From the NCBI GenBank assembly GCA_016200495.1, contig JACQES010000252.1, positions 1 to 33,814 on the forward strand: 33,814 bases of DNA. The letters run 5' to 3'. This stretch comes from Gemmatimonadota bacterium (GTDB lineage: Bacteria > Gemmatimonadota > Gemmatimonadetes > Gemmatimonadales > Gemmatimonadaceae). Below the pieces are notes generated by a model that saw only the letters and a list, made by a program, of their open reading frames with translations, was not told where the DNA came from and did not search any database. How positions within the stretch are numbered: the stretch's first letter is position 1; each line of letters begins with the position of its first letter. Positions 1 to 7,672 of the stretch are shown in pieces. Made by a program: the position numbers and the translations under genes.

Positions 1-2
1 TC

Positions 3-569
3 GCCGCCCCTGACGCGCGCGTGCTCGCGATCATCGGCAGCGGCGCGCAGGCGATGGCCCACCTCGCGCTGGTGCGACCCCTGCGCGCGTGGGGCGAGGT
101 GCGCCTGACGTCGCCGCGGCTGGCCGCGCGCGCGGCGCTCCTCCCCGAGGGGGTGAGCGCGGCGCCGAGCGCGCACGCCGCCGTGGCCGGTGCCGACGTC
201 GTGCTCTGCTGCACGTCATCGGGCACCGCCGTCATGGATCCGCGCACGCTCGAGCCGCACGCGCTCGTGACCTCGATCAGCACCAACGTGGCCGACGCGC
301 ACGAGGTGCCGCCCGAGTCGCTCGCCGCGCTCGACGTGTACTGCGACTATCGCGCCACCACCCCCGCGTCGGCCGGCGAGATGCGCCTCGCCGCGCGCCA
401 CGGCTGGTCGGCCGACGCGATCCGCGGCGACCTGGGCGAGCTGCTCACGCACGCCGCGCCGCCACCCACGCGCGAACGCCCCGCCTTCTTCCGCTCCATC
501 GGCCTGGGGCTCGAGGACGTGCAGCTCGCCCTCGCGATCCTTCGCCTCCACCGCCAGGAGTCCGCATGA
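3..569 (+). CDS. Ornithine cyclodeaminase/mu-crystallin family protein (5' truncated by window)
   Basis: Open from the window edge, so the N-terminal substrate-binding part is missing. The visible part starts in the Rossmann domain with the dinucleotide-binding loop GSGAQA, then a conserved stretch ending VLCCTSSGTAV. The C-terminal motif AFFRSIGLGLEDVQLA matches the F-K-S-x-G-x-x-x-x-D signature of the family. Members are NAD(P)-dependent enzymes that deaminate and cyclise ornithine or lysine, or reduce cyclic imines and N-alkylated amino acids; the substrate cannot be assigned from this fragment. The TGA stop overlaps the ATG of the following aminotransferase (ATGA at 566-569), so the two are translationally coupled and probably act on the same amino acid-derived metabolite. 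Family assignment is strong, the exact reaction is unknown. Confidence 0.88.
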   Translation, partial: AAPDARVLAIIGSGAQAMAHLALVRPLRAWGEVRLTSPRLAARAALLPEGVSAAPSAHAAVAGADVVLCCTSSGTAVMDPRTLEPHALVTSISTNVADAHEVPPESLAALDVYCDYRATTPASAGEMRLAARHGWSADAIRGDLGELLTHAAPPPTRERPAFFRSIGLGLEDVQLALAILRLHRQESA

Positions 570-1690
570 CCCCGTTCCAGCCCTTCGAGCTCGAGGCGTA
601 CCAGTCGCGCTGGGAGCGCACCGTCGAGATGAACCTCGCCGACTCGAGCGTGCAGTGCCTGAGCACGCACGAGTGGCTCGACGACGACGAACAGCAGGCG
701 GTGCTCCACACCGGGCTCTTCTACCCCGAGGTGAACGGCACGCATGCGCTGCGCGAGCGGATCGCCGCGCTCTACCCGGGGGCCACGCCGGCCCACGTGC
801 TCGTGACCGTCGGCGCCGCGCAGGCCAACAGCATGATCTGCCAGCTGCTGCTCGAGCCCGGCGACGAGGTGGTGGTGCTCTCGCCCGGCTACCGGCAGGT
901 GTGGGGCCTGGCGAAGACGGCCGGCTGCACCGTGCGCGAGATCGCGCTCGATCCCGACGACGCGTGGCGCGCCGACCTCGACGATCTCGACACGCTCATC
1001 ACGCACCGCACGCGGCTGGTGGCGATCGTGAACCCCAACAACCCCACGGGATCGATCCTCACCGAAGCCGAGATGGCGCGCATCGTGGCCGCCTCCGCGC
1101 GCGTGGGCGCGTGGCTGCACGCGGATGAGGTCTACGCCGGCACCGAGCACGGCAGCGCCGGCGAGACGCCGACCTTCTTCGGCCGCTACGACCGGGTGCT
1201 GTGCACCAACGCGCTGTCCAAGGCATACGGCCTGGCCGGGCTCCGGCTCGGGTGGATCGTGGCCCAGCCGGACGTGATCGAGGCGCTGTGGCGCCGGCAC
1301 GAGTACGCGGTGATCGCCGCGGCCGCGCCGTCCATGACGATGGCAGAGTTCGCGCTCAAGCCGGCCAAGCGCGCGATGCTCTTCGCGCGGCAGAAGGCGC
1401 TCACGACCAACGGGTGGCAGCTGCTGCGCGACTGGATCGCCCAGCAGGAGGGGCGCTTCAGCGTGCAGCCGTCGCACGCCACCGCCATCGGCTTCGTGCG
1501 CAGCCACCTCGCCGTGGACTCCCTCACGCTCGCCGACCGGATCCGCGCGGAAGCGAGCGTGCTGGTGGCCCCTGGCAGCCTGCTCGGGGCGGAGCACCAC
1601 CTGCGCGTGACGGTCGGCTACCCGACCGACAAGGTGCGGAAGGCGCTCGAGCGGATCGGCGACGTCGCGCGGAAGTTGTCGCGGGACTGA
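566..1690 (+). CDS. Fold-type I PLP-dependent aminotransferase
   Basis: A 374-residue class I/II aminotransferase. Visible hallmarks are NPNNPTG at residues 156-162, the cofactor-binding D187 with Y190 in ADEVYAG, the PLP-lysine K219 in ALSKAYGLAGLR, and the substrate-carboxylate Arg expected near the C-terminus (LRVTVGY). The length suits a single-domain aspartate aminotransferase-fold enzyme. The ATG at 566 overlaps the upstream cyclodeaminase stop by four bases, which decides the start; an upstream extension in this frame would run antisense-like through that gene. Members of this subgroup include capreomycidine synthase-type enzymes as well as ordinary transaminases. Coupling to a cyclodeaminase-family gene suggests a two-step conversion of a basic amino acid, but this is inference. 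Confidence 0.9.
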   Translation: MTPFQPFELEAYQSRWERTVEMNLADSSVQCLSTHEWLDDDEQQAVLHTGLFYPEVNGTHALRERIAALYPGATPAHVLVTVGAAQANSMICQLLLEPGDEVVVLSPGYRQVWGLAKTAGCTVREIALDPDDAWRADLDDLDTLITHRTRLVAIVNPNNPTGSILTEAEMARIVAASARVGAWLHADEVYAGTEHGSAGETPTFFGRYDRVLCTNALSKAYGLAGLRLGWIVAQPDVIEALWRRHEYAVIAAAAPSMTMAEFALKPAKRAMLFARQKALTTNGWQLLRDWIAQQEGRFSVQPSHATAIGFVRSHLAVDSLTLADRIRAEASVLVAPGSLLGAEHHLRVTVGYPTDKVRKALERIGDVARKLSRD

Positions 1691-1735
1691 GACACGGACG
1701 CGCGGCGCGCGCGGCGCCCTCCGAATGCGCGCCGC

Positions 1736-2479
1736 CTACCCCGCCGTGATCGCGAACGGCACGTCGTGCGGCGAGGCGAGCTCCGCGATCGTGCGACCAT
1801 CGGCCGCGCGGCGCGGCGCCATCGTCACGGTGCCGCCGCGCGAGATCGCGGCGTGCACCGCCGCGGCGACGTCGGGGACGGTGAAGTAGGTGATCCAGTG
1901 TGGCGGCAGGTCGCGCTCGATGACGCCCGCCACCGGGCGCCCGTCGAGCAGGAAGCGCGCGTAGCGCACGGCTCCCTGCGACACGTCCTCCGCCGTCCAC
2001 CCGAACAGCCCCGTGTAGAACGCGATCGCCGCCTCCACGTCGCGCGTGCGCAGCTCGAACCAGCAGGGGGCGCCCGGCGTGGCTTCGTCCGTGGTGAAGC
2101 CCGTCATCGCCATCGACTGCCAGAGATCGAACTTGGCCCCCGCCCCATCCGCGCATACGCTCATGCGCCCTGCGCGGGGGATCTCCCATGCGTCGCGCGC
2201 GGTGCCGCCCAACGCGCGCACGCGCGCCACCGCCGCGTCGGCATCGGCCACCTTGATCATCATCCCGAGTTCGGGCCGGGCACCGCGCGGCGTGTTCGGG
2301 TGCGCGAGGTCGAACATGGCCCCCGCGTCGCGGCCGCCCGCCTGGAAGCGGCTCCCGCCCGGCATCTCCACGAACGTCCAGCCCAGTACGGCGGCGAAGA
2401 ACTCGTGCGCCTCGGCCGGCTCGGCGGTGAGGATGTTGAGCCAGCAGAACTCGCCGGGAGTGCGTTCGCGTGGAGGCAT
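1736..2479 (-). CDS. Two-domain VOC (glyoxalase/bleomycin-resistance) family protein
   Basis: A 247-residue protein made of two vicinal-oxygen-chelate modules. The first begins GEFCWLNILTAEPAEAHEFFAAVLGW (residues about 8-33) and the second begins PCWFELRTRDVEAAIAFYTGLFGW (about 136-160), so the same beta-alpha-beta unit with the F-Y-x-x-L-F-G-W motif occurs twice. Such tandem proteins resemble the 27 kDa antigen Cfp30B group, usually annotated as putative hydroxylases or glyoxalases; no substrate can be read off. It is the last gene of a minus-strand cluster after ArsR, SRPBCC and AlkD-like genes, 14 bases after the AlkD-like stop, so it is probably co-transcribed. The start is the ATG at 2479; no clear Shine-Dalgarno precedes it. 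It converges on the aminotransferase gene. Confidence 0.85.
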   Translation of the reverse strand: MPPRERTPGEFCWLNILTAEPAEAHEFFAAVLGWTFVEMPGGSRFQAGGRDAGAMFDLAHPNTPRGARPELGMMIKVADADAAVARVRALGGTARDAWEIPRAGRMSVCADGAGAKFDLWQSMAMTGFTTDEATPGAPCWFELRTRDVEAAIAFYTGLFGWTAEDVSQGAVRYARFLLDGRPVAGVIERDLPPHWITYFTVPDVAAAVHAAISRGGTVTMAPRRAADGRTIAELASPHDVPFAITAG

Positions 2480-2493
2480 CGTGGGAGTACCGG

Positions 2494-3318
2494 TCAACGA
2501 GGGGAACGCAGGACGCGTCGGGTAGACGTGCTTGGCATCGAGCGCTTGGTGCCGGTGCTCTTCCTGCCGACGCGGGCAGCGTCCCGGCTCGCCGCGCGCT
2601 CGGCCCGCGCCGCCCGCGCCGCACCCTTCTTCGCCGCGCGCGCACGGGCCAGCGGCCACTCGAGATCGCGCAGCGCATCGCGCCCCACCCACCGCTCGGC
2701 CGCGTCGGCCGACGCCGCGAGCTCGCGGGCCAGCGCGCTCGCGGCCGCGTGCAGTGCGGGCGACCGGTTGCCGACGCTGCGCAGCGCCCAGCTCACCCCC
2801 TTCTTCACGTAGTTGCGTCCGTCGTGTGCGTGCGCGCGCACGAGCGAGAGCGCGTCGAGGAACGGTGCATCCGGCGTATCGCGATCGTGTACCGCCATCC
2901 CGGCCATCGTGGCGAAGGCCGCACGTCGCACGAACTCGGCGTTGCGCGCCGCCCAGCGCGGAAGCTGCGCCCACGCGCGCGGCGACTGGTCGAACAGGTG
3001 GAAGCACGCGTTGTCGCACACGGCCCAGTTCTCGAAGTCACGCGCCCAGCGCATCATCTGCGCCGCGGTCACCTGCGCGGGGTCGTCCACCAGCGCGGCA
3101 AGGATGCGCGCCTCCTGCCAGCCCGTCGCCCACAGCGCTTCCGCTAGCGCGTGATCGCGCCCCAGGCGCTTCGCTTCGGCGCGGAGCGGGTCCATGGGAA
3201 CGCCGAGCACCTGCTTCGCGACGATGCCGTAGTGCGCCATCCCTTCGCGATTGCGCGCCGTGCCGAGCGCACGCAACCGGTCGACGATCGCGCGCGCTTC
3301 CGCCCGAGGAGACGCCAT
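2494..3318 (-). CDS. DNA alkylation repair protein, AlkD-like HEAT-repeat glycosylase
   Basis: A 274-residue AlkD-family protein. AlkD enzymes are HEAT-like repeat DNA glycosylases that excise bulky or positively charged alkylated bases such as N3-methyladenine and N7-methylguanine without flipping the base. The motif FENWAVCD places W98 and D102 four residues apart, as the catalytic Trp/Asp pair of Bacillus AlkD is, and KKGVSWALRSVG supplies the second conserved Trp. Residues 1-225 are the all-helical repeat domain. The last about 45 residues form a Lys/Arg/Ala-rich tail, longer than usual, that could add nonspecific DNA binding. The ATG lies three bases after the SRPBCC gene stop, so co-transcription with the ArsR-led cluster is likely. 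Confidence 0.87.
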   Translation of the reverse strand: MASPRAEARAIVDRLRALGTARNREGMAHYGIVAKQVLGVPMDPLRAEAKRLGRDHALAEALWATGWQEARILAALVDDPAQVTAAQMMRWARDFENWAVCDNACFHLFDQSPRAWAQLPRWAARNAEFVRRAAFATMAGMAVHDRDTPDAPFLDALSLVRAHAHDGRNYVKKGVSWALRSVGNRSPALHAAASALARELAASADAAERWVGRDALRDLEWPLARARAAKKGAARAARAERAASRDAARVGRKSTGTKRSMPSTSTRRVLRSPR

Positions 3319-3321
3319 CGC

Positions 3322-3810
3322 TCAGCGCATGCCCGCGAGCACGGCTTCGAGCCGCTGGAAGCTCGCCTCCACGCCCTTGGTCATGCCGGTCTTCATCGCC
3401 TCGTCGCGATGCTTGGGTGTCGCCCACCGGACGGTCTGGACCGCGGTGGTGACGCCGTCGGCTTCCGTGAGCACCAGCGTGTTGACCGTCTCGGGCCACT
3501 CGGGGCCCCACCGCTCGGTGGTGACGAGGCGCGAGGGCGGCACGACTTCGACGATCGATCCGCTCAGCGTCATCCCCGGCGTGCCGGGCTTCTCGTACAC
3601 GTAGCGCCACGCGCCGCCGGGACGCAGGTCCATCTCGCAGATCGGCATCGTCCAGCCGTCGGGACCGGTGAGCCAGTGCGGCAGGTGCGCGGGGTCGGTC
3701 CACGCCTGCCACACGAGGCGGCGCGGCGCGTTGAACTTGCGCGTGAGGACGAGTTCGCGGTCGCCCTGCGTCTCGACCATGAGGGCGTGCGGGCTAACGG
3801 CGCCTGGCAT
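3322..3810 (-). CDS. AHSA1/SRPBCC domain protein
   Basis: A 162-residue START-like (SRPBCC) protein of the Aha1-homology group. The typical opening RELVLTRKFNAPRRLVWQAWTDP is followed by LPHWLTGPDGW, the strand GGAWRYVYEKPG, the segment TERWGPEWPE and the C-terminal helix EASFQRLEAVLA. Such proteins bind hydrophobic ligands in a deep cavity; most ArsR-linked members have no known ligand. The start is the ATG at 3810, chosen because AGGAGA sits about seven bases upstream on the minus strand. This start lies inside the end of the ArsR gene (17-base overlap), so translation is coupled. The ArsR-SRPBCC pair is a widespread combination in high-GC bacteria. Confidence 0.92.
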   Translation of the reverse strand: MPGAVSPHALMVETQGDRELVLTRKFNAPRRLVWQAWTDPAHLPHWLTGPDGWTMPICEMDLRPGGAWRYVYEKPGTPGMTLSGSIVEVVPPSRLVTTERWGPEWPETVNTLVLTEADGVTTAVQTVRWATPKHRDEAMKTGMTKGVEASFQRLEAVLAGMR

Positions 3811-4150
3811 GCTTCTTCTCCTGTTGCTGCATCTGCTGCAGGTAGCGGTCGAGCCGCGCGAAGCTCGCATCCCAGAACCTGGCGTAGGCCCCGGCGTACT
3901 CGGCCACCGCCTTGAGGGGCGCGGGCTCGAGCGTGCGCGGACGCGATTGCGCCTCGCGCGACGTGGCGACCAGTCCGGCCCGCTCGAGCACGCGCAGGTG
4001 CTTCGAGATCGCGGGACCGCTCATGTCGAACGGCTCGGCGAGCTCCTTCACGGTGGCCGATCCGTCGGCGAGGCGCGCGAGGATGGCGCGGCGCGTCGGA
4101 TCGGCCAGGGCGGAGAAGGTGGCGGAGAGGGCGTCGTCGGTGGCTTTCAC
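3794..4150 (-). CDS. ArsR-family winged-helix transcriptional regulator
   Basis: A 118-residue ArsR/SmtB-type repressor. The opening ATFSALADPTRRAILARLADG and the recognition helix region MSGPAISKHLRVLERAGLV (about residues 43-61) are diagnostic. It has no Cys-rich metal site, which fits the non-metal subgroup paired with SRPBCC genes. The C-terminal part, with WDASFARLDRYLQQMQQQEKK, is a helix likely to mediate dimerisation. It is the first gene of a minus-strand cluster of four genes. Two copies of a 14-bp dyad lie 44-73 bases upstream of its start and are the probable autoregulatory operators. It may control the downstream SRPBCC, AlkD-like and VOC genes; this is inference from spacing and overlap. 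Confidence 0.92.
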   Translation of the reverse strand: MKATDDALSATFSALADPTRRAILARLADGSATVKELAEPFDMSGPAISKHLRVLERAGLVATSREAQSRPRTLEPAPLKAVAEYAGAYARFWDASFARLDRYLQQMQQQEKKHARRR

Positions 4151-4193
4151 GGGCGGTCGGGAGGAGCGGGGCGATGGCGCGCGGCGATATACG

Positions 4194-4223
4194 TAACCGA
4201 TCGGTTCGCTAACTAGTTGGTTA
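4194..4223 (-). promoter_or_regulatory. Tandem palindromic operator upstream of arsR-type gene
   Basis: Two adjacent copies of a 14-bp dyad of the form TAACC-N4-GGTTA. The first copy (4194-4207) is TAACCGATCGGTTC and contains the perfect 12-bp palindrome AACCGATCGGTT at 4195-4206. The second copy (4210-4223) is TAACTAGTTGGTTA. Their centres are 16 bases apart. The segment is AT-rich compared with its surroundings and lies 44-73 bases before the ArsR start, and TATATC on the minus strand just downstream could serve as a -10 element. The most economical reading is an ArsR operator overlapping the promoter. The divergent aldo/keto reductase starts 202 bases away and could share the control. Confidence 0.65.
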
Positions 4224-4424
4224 TCTACAAGCGCCCGGCCGGGCCGTCAAGGGTGCGCTGAGCGGCAACCGCCAGGGGCGCGCCGCCGTTAGCTCTCACG
4301 AGGGCGTGCGATGCGAACAAGTGCGCGTGGCGCCCCGCACACTCGACGCGCCACGCCCCGTGCGCACCGGCGCGCACCGCCCGCTCGCCACCCCTCCCGT
4401 CTTCCCTCGCCATCCACGCACGTC

Positions 4425-5414
4425 ATGCAGACCCGCACGCTCGGCCGCAACGGCCCCACCGTCTCCGCCCTCGGCCTGGGCTGCATGGGGATGAGCGAGT
4501 TCTACGGCGCGCGCGACGAAGCCGAGTCGATCGCCACCATTCACCGCGCGCTCGAGCTCGGCATCACCTTCCTCGACACGGCCGACATGTACGGCCCGTA
4601 CACCAACGAGGAGCTCGTGGGCCGCGCGATCAAGGGACGCCGCCGCGAGCTGTTCATCGCCACCAAGTTCGGCATCGTGCGCGACCCGGCGAACCCCGCC
4701 GTGCGCGGACTGAACGGACGCCCCGAATACGTGAAGCGCTCCGTCGAGGGCAGCCTCCGCCGCCTCGGCGTGGACGTGATCGACCTCTACTACCAGCATC
4801 GGGTCGACCGCGACGTGCCGATCGAGGAGACCGTCGGTGCGATGGCCGACCTCGTGCAAGCGGGCCACATCCGGTTCATCGGGCTGAGCGAGGCGTCGGT
4901 CGCGACGCTCGAGCGCGCGTGCGCGGTGCACCCGGTGACCGCGCTCCAGACCGAGTACTCGCTCTGGACGCGCGATCCCGAGGCGGAGATCCTCGGCGCG
5001 TGCCGCCGCCTCGGCGTGGGCTTCGTGCCCTACTCGCCGCTTGGACGCGGCTTCCTCACCGGCGCGTTCAGCTCGCCCGACGACTTCGCCCCCGGCGACT
5101 ACCGCCGGCATTCGCCGCGCTTCCAGGGCGAGAACTTCAGCAAGAACCTCGACCTCGTGGCCAAGGTCAAGGAGGTGGCCGCGCGCCTCGGCTGCACGCC
5201 GTCGCAGCTCGCGCTCGCGTGGGTCCTCGCGCAGGGCGACGACCTCGTGCCGATCCCCGGCACCAAGCGGCGCACCTACCTCGAGGACAACGCCGGCGCC
5301 GTGCGCGTCACGCTCGATCGCGCAACGCTCGACGAGATCGACGCGACCTTCCCGCTGGGCGCCGCGGCCGGGCTCCGCTACCCGGAAGCGATGATGAAGT
5401 CGGTCAACGGGTGA
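4425..5414 (+). CDS. Aldo/keto reductase, AKR13-like
   Basis: A 329-residue NADPH-dependent aldo/keto reductase with a TIM-barrel fold. The catalytic tetrad is visible as D51 and Y56 (FLDTADMYG), K81 (IATKFG) and H125 (LYYQHRVD). The N-terminal signature [13 protein letters not shown] and the sequence [13 protein letters not shown] are typical of the AKR13/YakC branch, which reduces aldehydes and ketones, including methylglyoxal-like carbonyls. The cofactor-binding C-terminus has VPIPGTKR. I start at the ATG at 4425 because the family begins MQxRxLGxxGPxVSxLGLG; an in-frame upstream extension has no family similarity. No obvious Shine-Dalgarno precedes it. It is divergent from the arsR-type operon and converges with the esterase gene. 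Confidence 0.93.
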   Translation: MQTRTLGRNGPTVSALGLGCMGMSEFYGARDEAESIATIHRALELGITFLDTADMYGPYTNEELVGRAIKGRRRELFIATKFGIVRDPANPAVRGLNGRPEYVKRSVEGSLRRLGVDVIDLYYQHRVDRDVPIEETVGAMADLVQAGHIRFIGLSEASVATLERACAVHPVTALQTEYSLWTRDPEAEILGACRRLGVGFVPYSPLGRGFLTGAFSSPDDFAPGDYRRHSPRFQGENFSKNLDLVAKVKEVAARLGCTPSQLALAWVLAQGDDLVPIPGTKRRTYLEDNAGAVRVTLDRATLDEIDATFPLGAAAGLRYPEAMMKSVNG

Positions 5415-5481
5415 CGCGTCGGGCGACGGCCTGATCTGGCACGAAACGCGGCCGGTTATTCGCTCGCGTCGAGTCCCGGCC

Positions 5482-6087
5482 TCACCCCGCCGCGTCCGCG
5501 AGCATCGCCCGCGCGAACTCGAGTTCGTCCTCGCTCACCAGGTGCCCCATGTTGGGGTACAGGCGCATCGTCACCTTCGCGCCCATCGCGGTGAAGTGCG
5601 CGGCGCTCTCGCGCACGCGATCCGCCGGGATGTGGCCGTCGGGATCGCTGCACCCCAGAAAGACCGGCGTGCCATCGAACGAGCCCGCCGTGGGCCACGC
5701 GGTGCCCGGCGGCCCGATCAATCCGCCCGAGAACATCACCACGCCGCCGTAGCGCGCCGGCCGTCGCACGGCGGCGGTGCCCGCAAGGCAGGCGCCCTGC
5801 GAAAAGCCCAGCAGCACGATGCGTCGTTCGCTCACGCCGGCGGCGATCGCCTGCGCGATGCACGCGTGCACCGCGGCGATGCCGTTGGTGATGCCCGGCT
5901 CGTTGACCGCCGTGGGCGCCATGAATCCCTGCGGATACCACGAGCCGCCCTCCGCCGCGGGCGCGAGGTACGTGACGTCGTCGCGCCCGAGCGCGGGCAC
6001 CATGGTGAGGATCTTGTCCGGCGACGCGTTCCGGCCGTGGACCATGACCACCACCACGCGCCCGCGGCCGAGCGGCCGACCCTGCAT
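5482..6087 (-). CDS. Phospholipase/carboxylesterase-family alpha/beta hydrolase (MhqD-like)
   Basis: A 201-residue alpha/beta hydrolase of the phospholipase/carboxylesterase group. The triad is visible: nucleophile S96 in GFSQG, acid D148 in GCSDPDGHIP and H182 in NMGHLVSEDE. The oxyanion region is VVVMVHGRNAS. It has no signal peptide, so it is cytoplasmic. It lies directly downstream of the ring-cleaving dioxygenase: a GTG at 6096 would overlap the dioxygenase stop (GTGA), while the ATG at 6087 leaves five bases; I prefer the ATG, with moderate certainty. The same two families form the mhqED pair of Bacillus subtilis, which protects against quinones and catechols, so a similar detoxification role is inferred. 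No MarR-type MhqR regulator is adjacent. Confidence 0.85.
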   Translation of the reverse strand: MQGRPLGRGRVVVVMVHGRNASPDKILTMVPALGRDDVTYLAPAAEGGSWYPQGFMAPTAVNEPGITNGIAAVHACIAQAIAAGVSERRIVLLGFSQGACLAGTAAVRRPARYGGVVMFSGGLIGPPGTAWPTAGSFDGTPVFLGCSDPDGHIPADRVRESAAHFTAMGAKVTMRLYPNMGHLVSEDELEFARAMLADAAG

Positions 6088-6092
6088 CACGC

Positions 6093-7034
6093 TCACGCGT
6101 GCACCGCCGGCAGCACCGACTCGATCTGCGCGCGGCGCGGCTCCTCCCACGGCGGAAGCTTGAGCGCCTGGCCGAGCGCGCCCACCGGCTCGTCCACGGT
6201 GAAGCCGGGGGGCCGCGTGGCCACCTCGAACAGCACGCCGTTGGGCTCGCGGAAGTAGATCGAGTGGAAGTACTGCCGGTCCAGCACCGGCGTGACTTTC
6301 ACCCCGCGCGCGATGATCTCCTCGCGGAGCGCGAGCTGCGCCGCGTCGGTGGTGGCGGCGAAGGCGACGTGGTGCACGGTGCCGAGGCCGTTCACGGCCG
6401 CCGCCTCGTCACTCGCGCGGATGATCTCGACGAGCTGCCCCGGCGCGCGGCCGTTGATGCCCATGCGCGTGACGTGCGCGCCCTCGTCGATCACGGCACC
6501 GTCGAGCAGCGACTGCACGAGGGCGATCGTCGTGGCGGGCTCGCGCACGAGGAGCGATACCGAGTGGATGCCGCGGATCGCCTGTGCCGGCGTGATCCCC
6601 GCGCCGGTCCACGGGTCGCGCGCGTCGCCGTCGGTGCCGACGATGCGGATGACGAGCCCCGACGGATCGGAGCAGGTGATCGCCTCCTCGCCGAACGCGG
6701 TGCCCTCGTCCACGAACGGCACGCCGTGCGCGCGCAGTCGCTGCCGCCAGAACCCCATCGCCGCGCGCGGCGCGGAGAACGAGGTGACCGTCACCTGGCC
6801 GACGCCCCGGACCCCCTCGCGCACTCCTTTCCCTGCATACGGAAAGGTGGTCATGATCGTCCCGGGCGTCCCCCGCTCGTCCCCGTAGTAGAAGTGGTAA
6901 ACACCCGGGTTGTCGAAGTTCACCGTCTTCTTCACGAGGCGCTGGCCGAGCAGCCCGACGTAGAAGTCGAGGTCGGGCTGCGCCTCCGCGACGGTGGCGG
7001 TGACGTGGTGCAGGCTGGTGATGTTCGAGTCCAT
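6093..7034 (-). CDS. Ring-cleaving dioxygenase, VOC superfamily (MhqE/MhqO-like)
   Basis: A 313-residue two-domain extradiol-type dioxygenase of the LinE/PcpA/MhqO branch. Characteristic elements are the opening ITSLHHVTATVAEAQPDLDFY (first domain), the segment KKTVNFDNPGVYHFYYGDE, a second metal-site His in GTVHHVAFA and the Glu ligand in VLFEVATRPPGF. Two His plus Glu make the Fe(II)/Mn(II) facial triad. These enzymes open hydroquinone or catechol rings; several members protect against quinone stress without a defined substrate. The ATG at 7034 gives the family start. The gene precedes the MhqD-like esterase in a two-gene operon and is divergent from the FabZ-like gene, with 165 bases between them in which I see only a short GGGT-acc-ACCC dyad. 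Confidence 0.9.
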   Translation of the reverse strand: MDSNITSLHHVTATVAEAQPDLDFYVGLLGQRLVKKTVNFDNPGVYHFYYGDERGTPGTIMTTFPYAGKGVREGVRGVGQVTVTSFSAPRAAMGFWRQRLRAHGVPFVDEGTAFGEEAITCSDPSGLVIRIVGTDGDARDPWTGAGITPAQAIRGIHSVSLLVREPATTIALVQSLLDGAVIDEGAHVTRMGINGRAPGQLVEIIRASDEAAAVNGLGTVHHVAFAATTDAAQLALREEIIARGVKVTPVLDRQYFHSIYFREPNGVLFEVATRPPGFTVDEPVGALGQALKLPPWEEPRRAQIESVLPAVHA

Positions 7035-7199
7035 GGCGACGGAACCGGGCGGGGGGAAGCGAGTACGCTAGGGTGGTACCCGATGACCCGCAACACGCAC
7101 CGAGCCGGCAGGTTGGCCTTCGCGGGCGCGCGGTGCGATTTTCCGTCCTGGCCGTGCGTGCGCATCCGTCGCGCGGGGCCCACTCCCGGGGGACCCGTC

Positions 7200-7652
7200 A
7201 TGGAGCCGAGCACGGAACTGCTGCAGCCGCTCGAGCTGCTTCCGCACCGCTATCCGTTCCTGCTCGTGGACCGGATCACGCGCGTGGTGCCGGGCAAGCA
7301 GGCGTTCGGCATCAAGACCGTGACCCACGGGGAGTGGTGCGTCGGTGGCGCGGCGGAGACCGGCGCGGGCACGATGCCCCACATGCTGATCGTCGAGTCG
7401 CTGGCCCAGCTGTCGGCCGCGCTCTTCAGCACGCTCATGGACGGCACCGACGGGGCGATCGGCTACTTCATGGGGATCGACAACGTGCGCTGCCGCGGCG
7501 ACGTGCGGCCGGGCGACGTGCTCGACCTGCAGATCGACCTCGCGCAGTTCCGCCGGGGGGTGTGCAAGACGCACGGCGTCGCGCGCGTGAACGGCGTCGA
7601 GGTCGTGCGCGCCGACCTGACGACCATCCTCCGCGCCGCGCCCGCCCGCTGA
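7200..7652 (+). CDS. FabZ-like hot-dog protein lacking the catalytic His
   Basis: A 150-residue hot-dog protein closest to beta-hydroxyacyl-ACP dehydratase FabZ. LLPHRYPFLLVDR (residues 13-25), VESLAQ with Glu66, the segment YFMGIDNVRCRGDVRPGD and FRRGVCKTHGVARVNG align with FabZ along its length. However, the FabZ motif G-H-F-P-x-x-P-x-M-P-G that carries the catalytic His reads VGGAAETGAGTMPH here, so the dehydratase His is replaced by Ala while the Glu is kept. It may be a binding protein, a thioesterase-like variant or a dehydratase using another residue. The ATG at 7200 starts the conserved domain. The next gene follows after 20 bases, suggesting an operon, but there are no fatty-acid genes nearby. 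Confidence 0.85.
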   Translation: MEPSTELLQPLELLPHRYPFLLVDRITRVVPGKQAFGIKTVTHGEWCVGGAAETGAGTMPHMLIVESLAQLSAALFSTLMDGTDGAIGYFMGIDNVRCRGDVRPGDVLDLQIDLAQFRRGVCKTHGVARVNGVEVVRADLTTILRAAPAR

Positions 7653-7672
7653 CCGGCAGGCGCGCGACGCCC

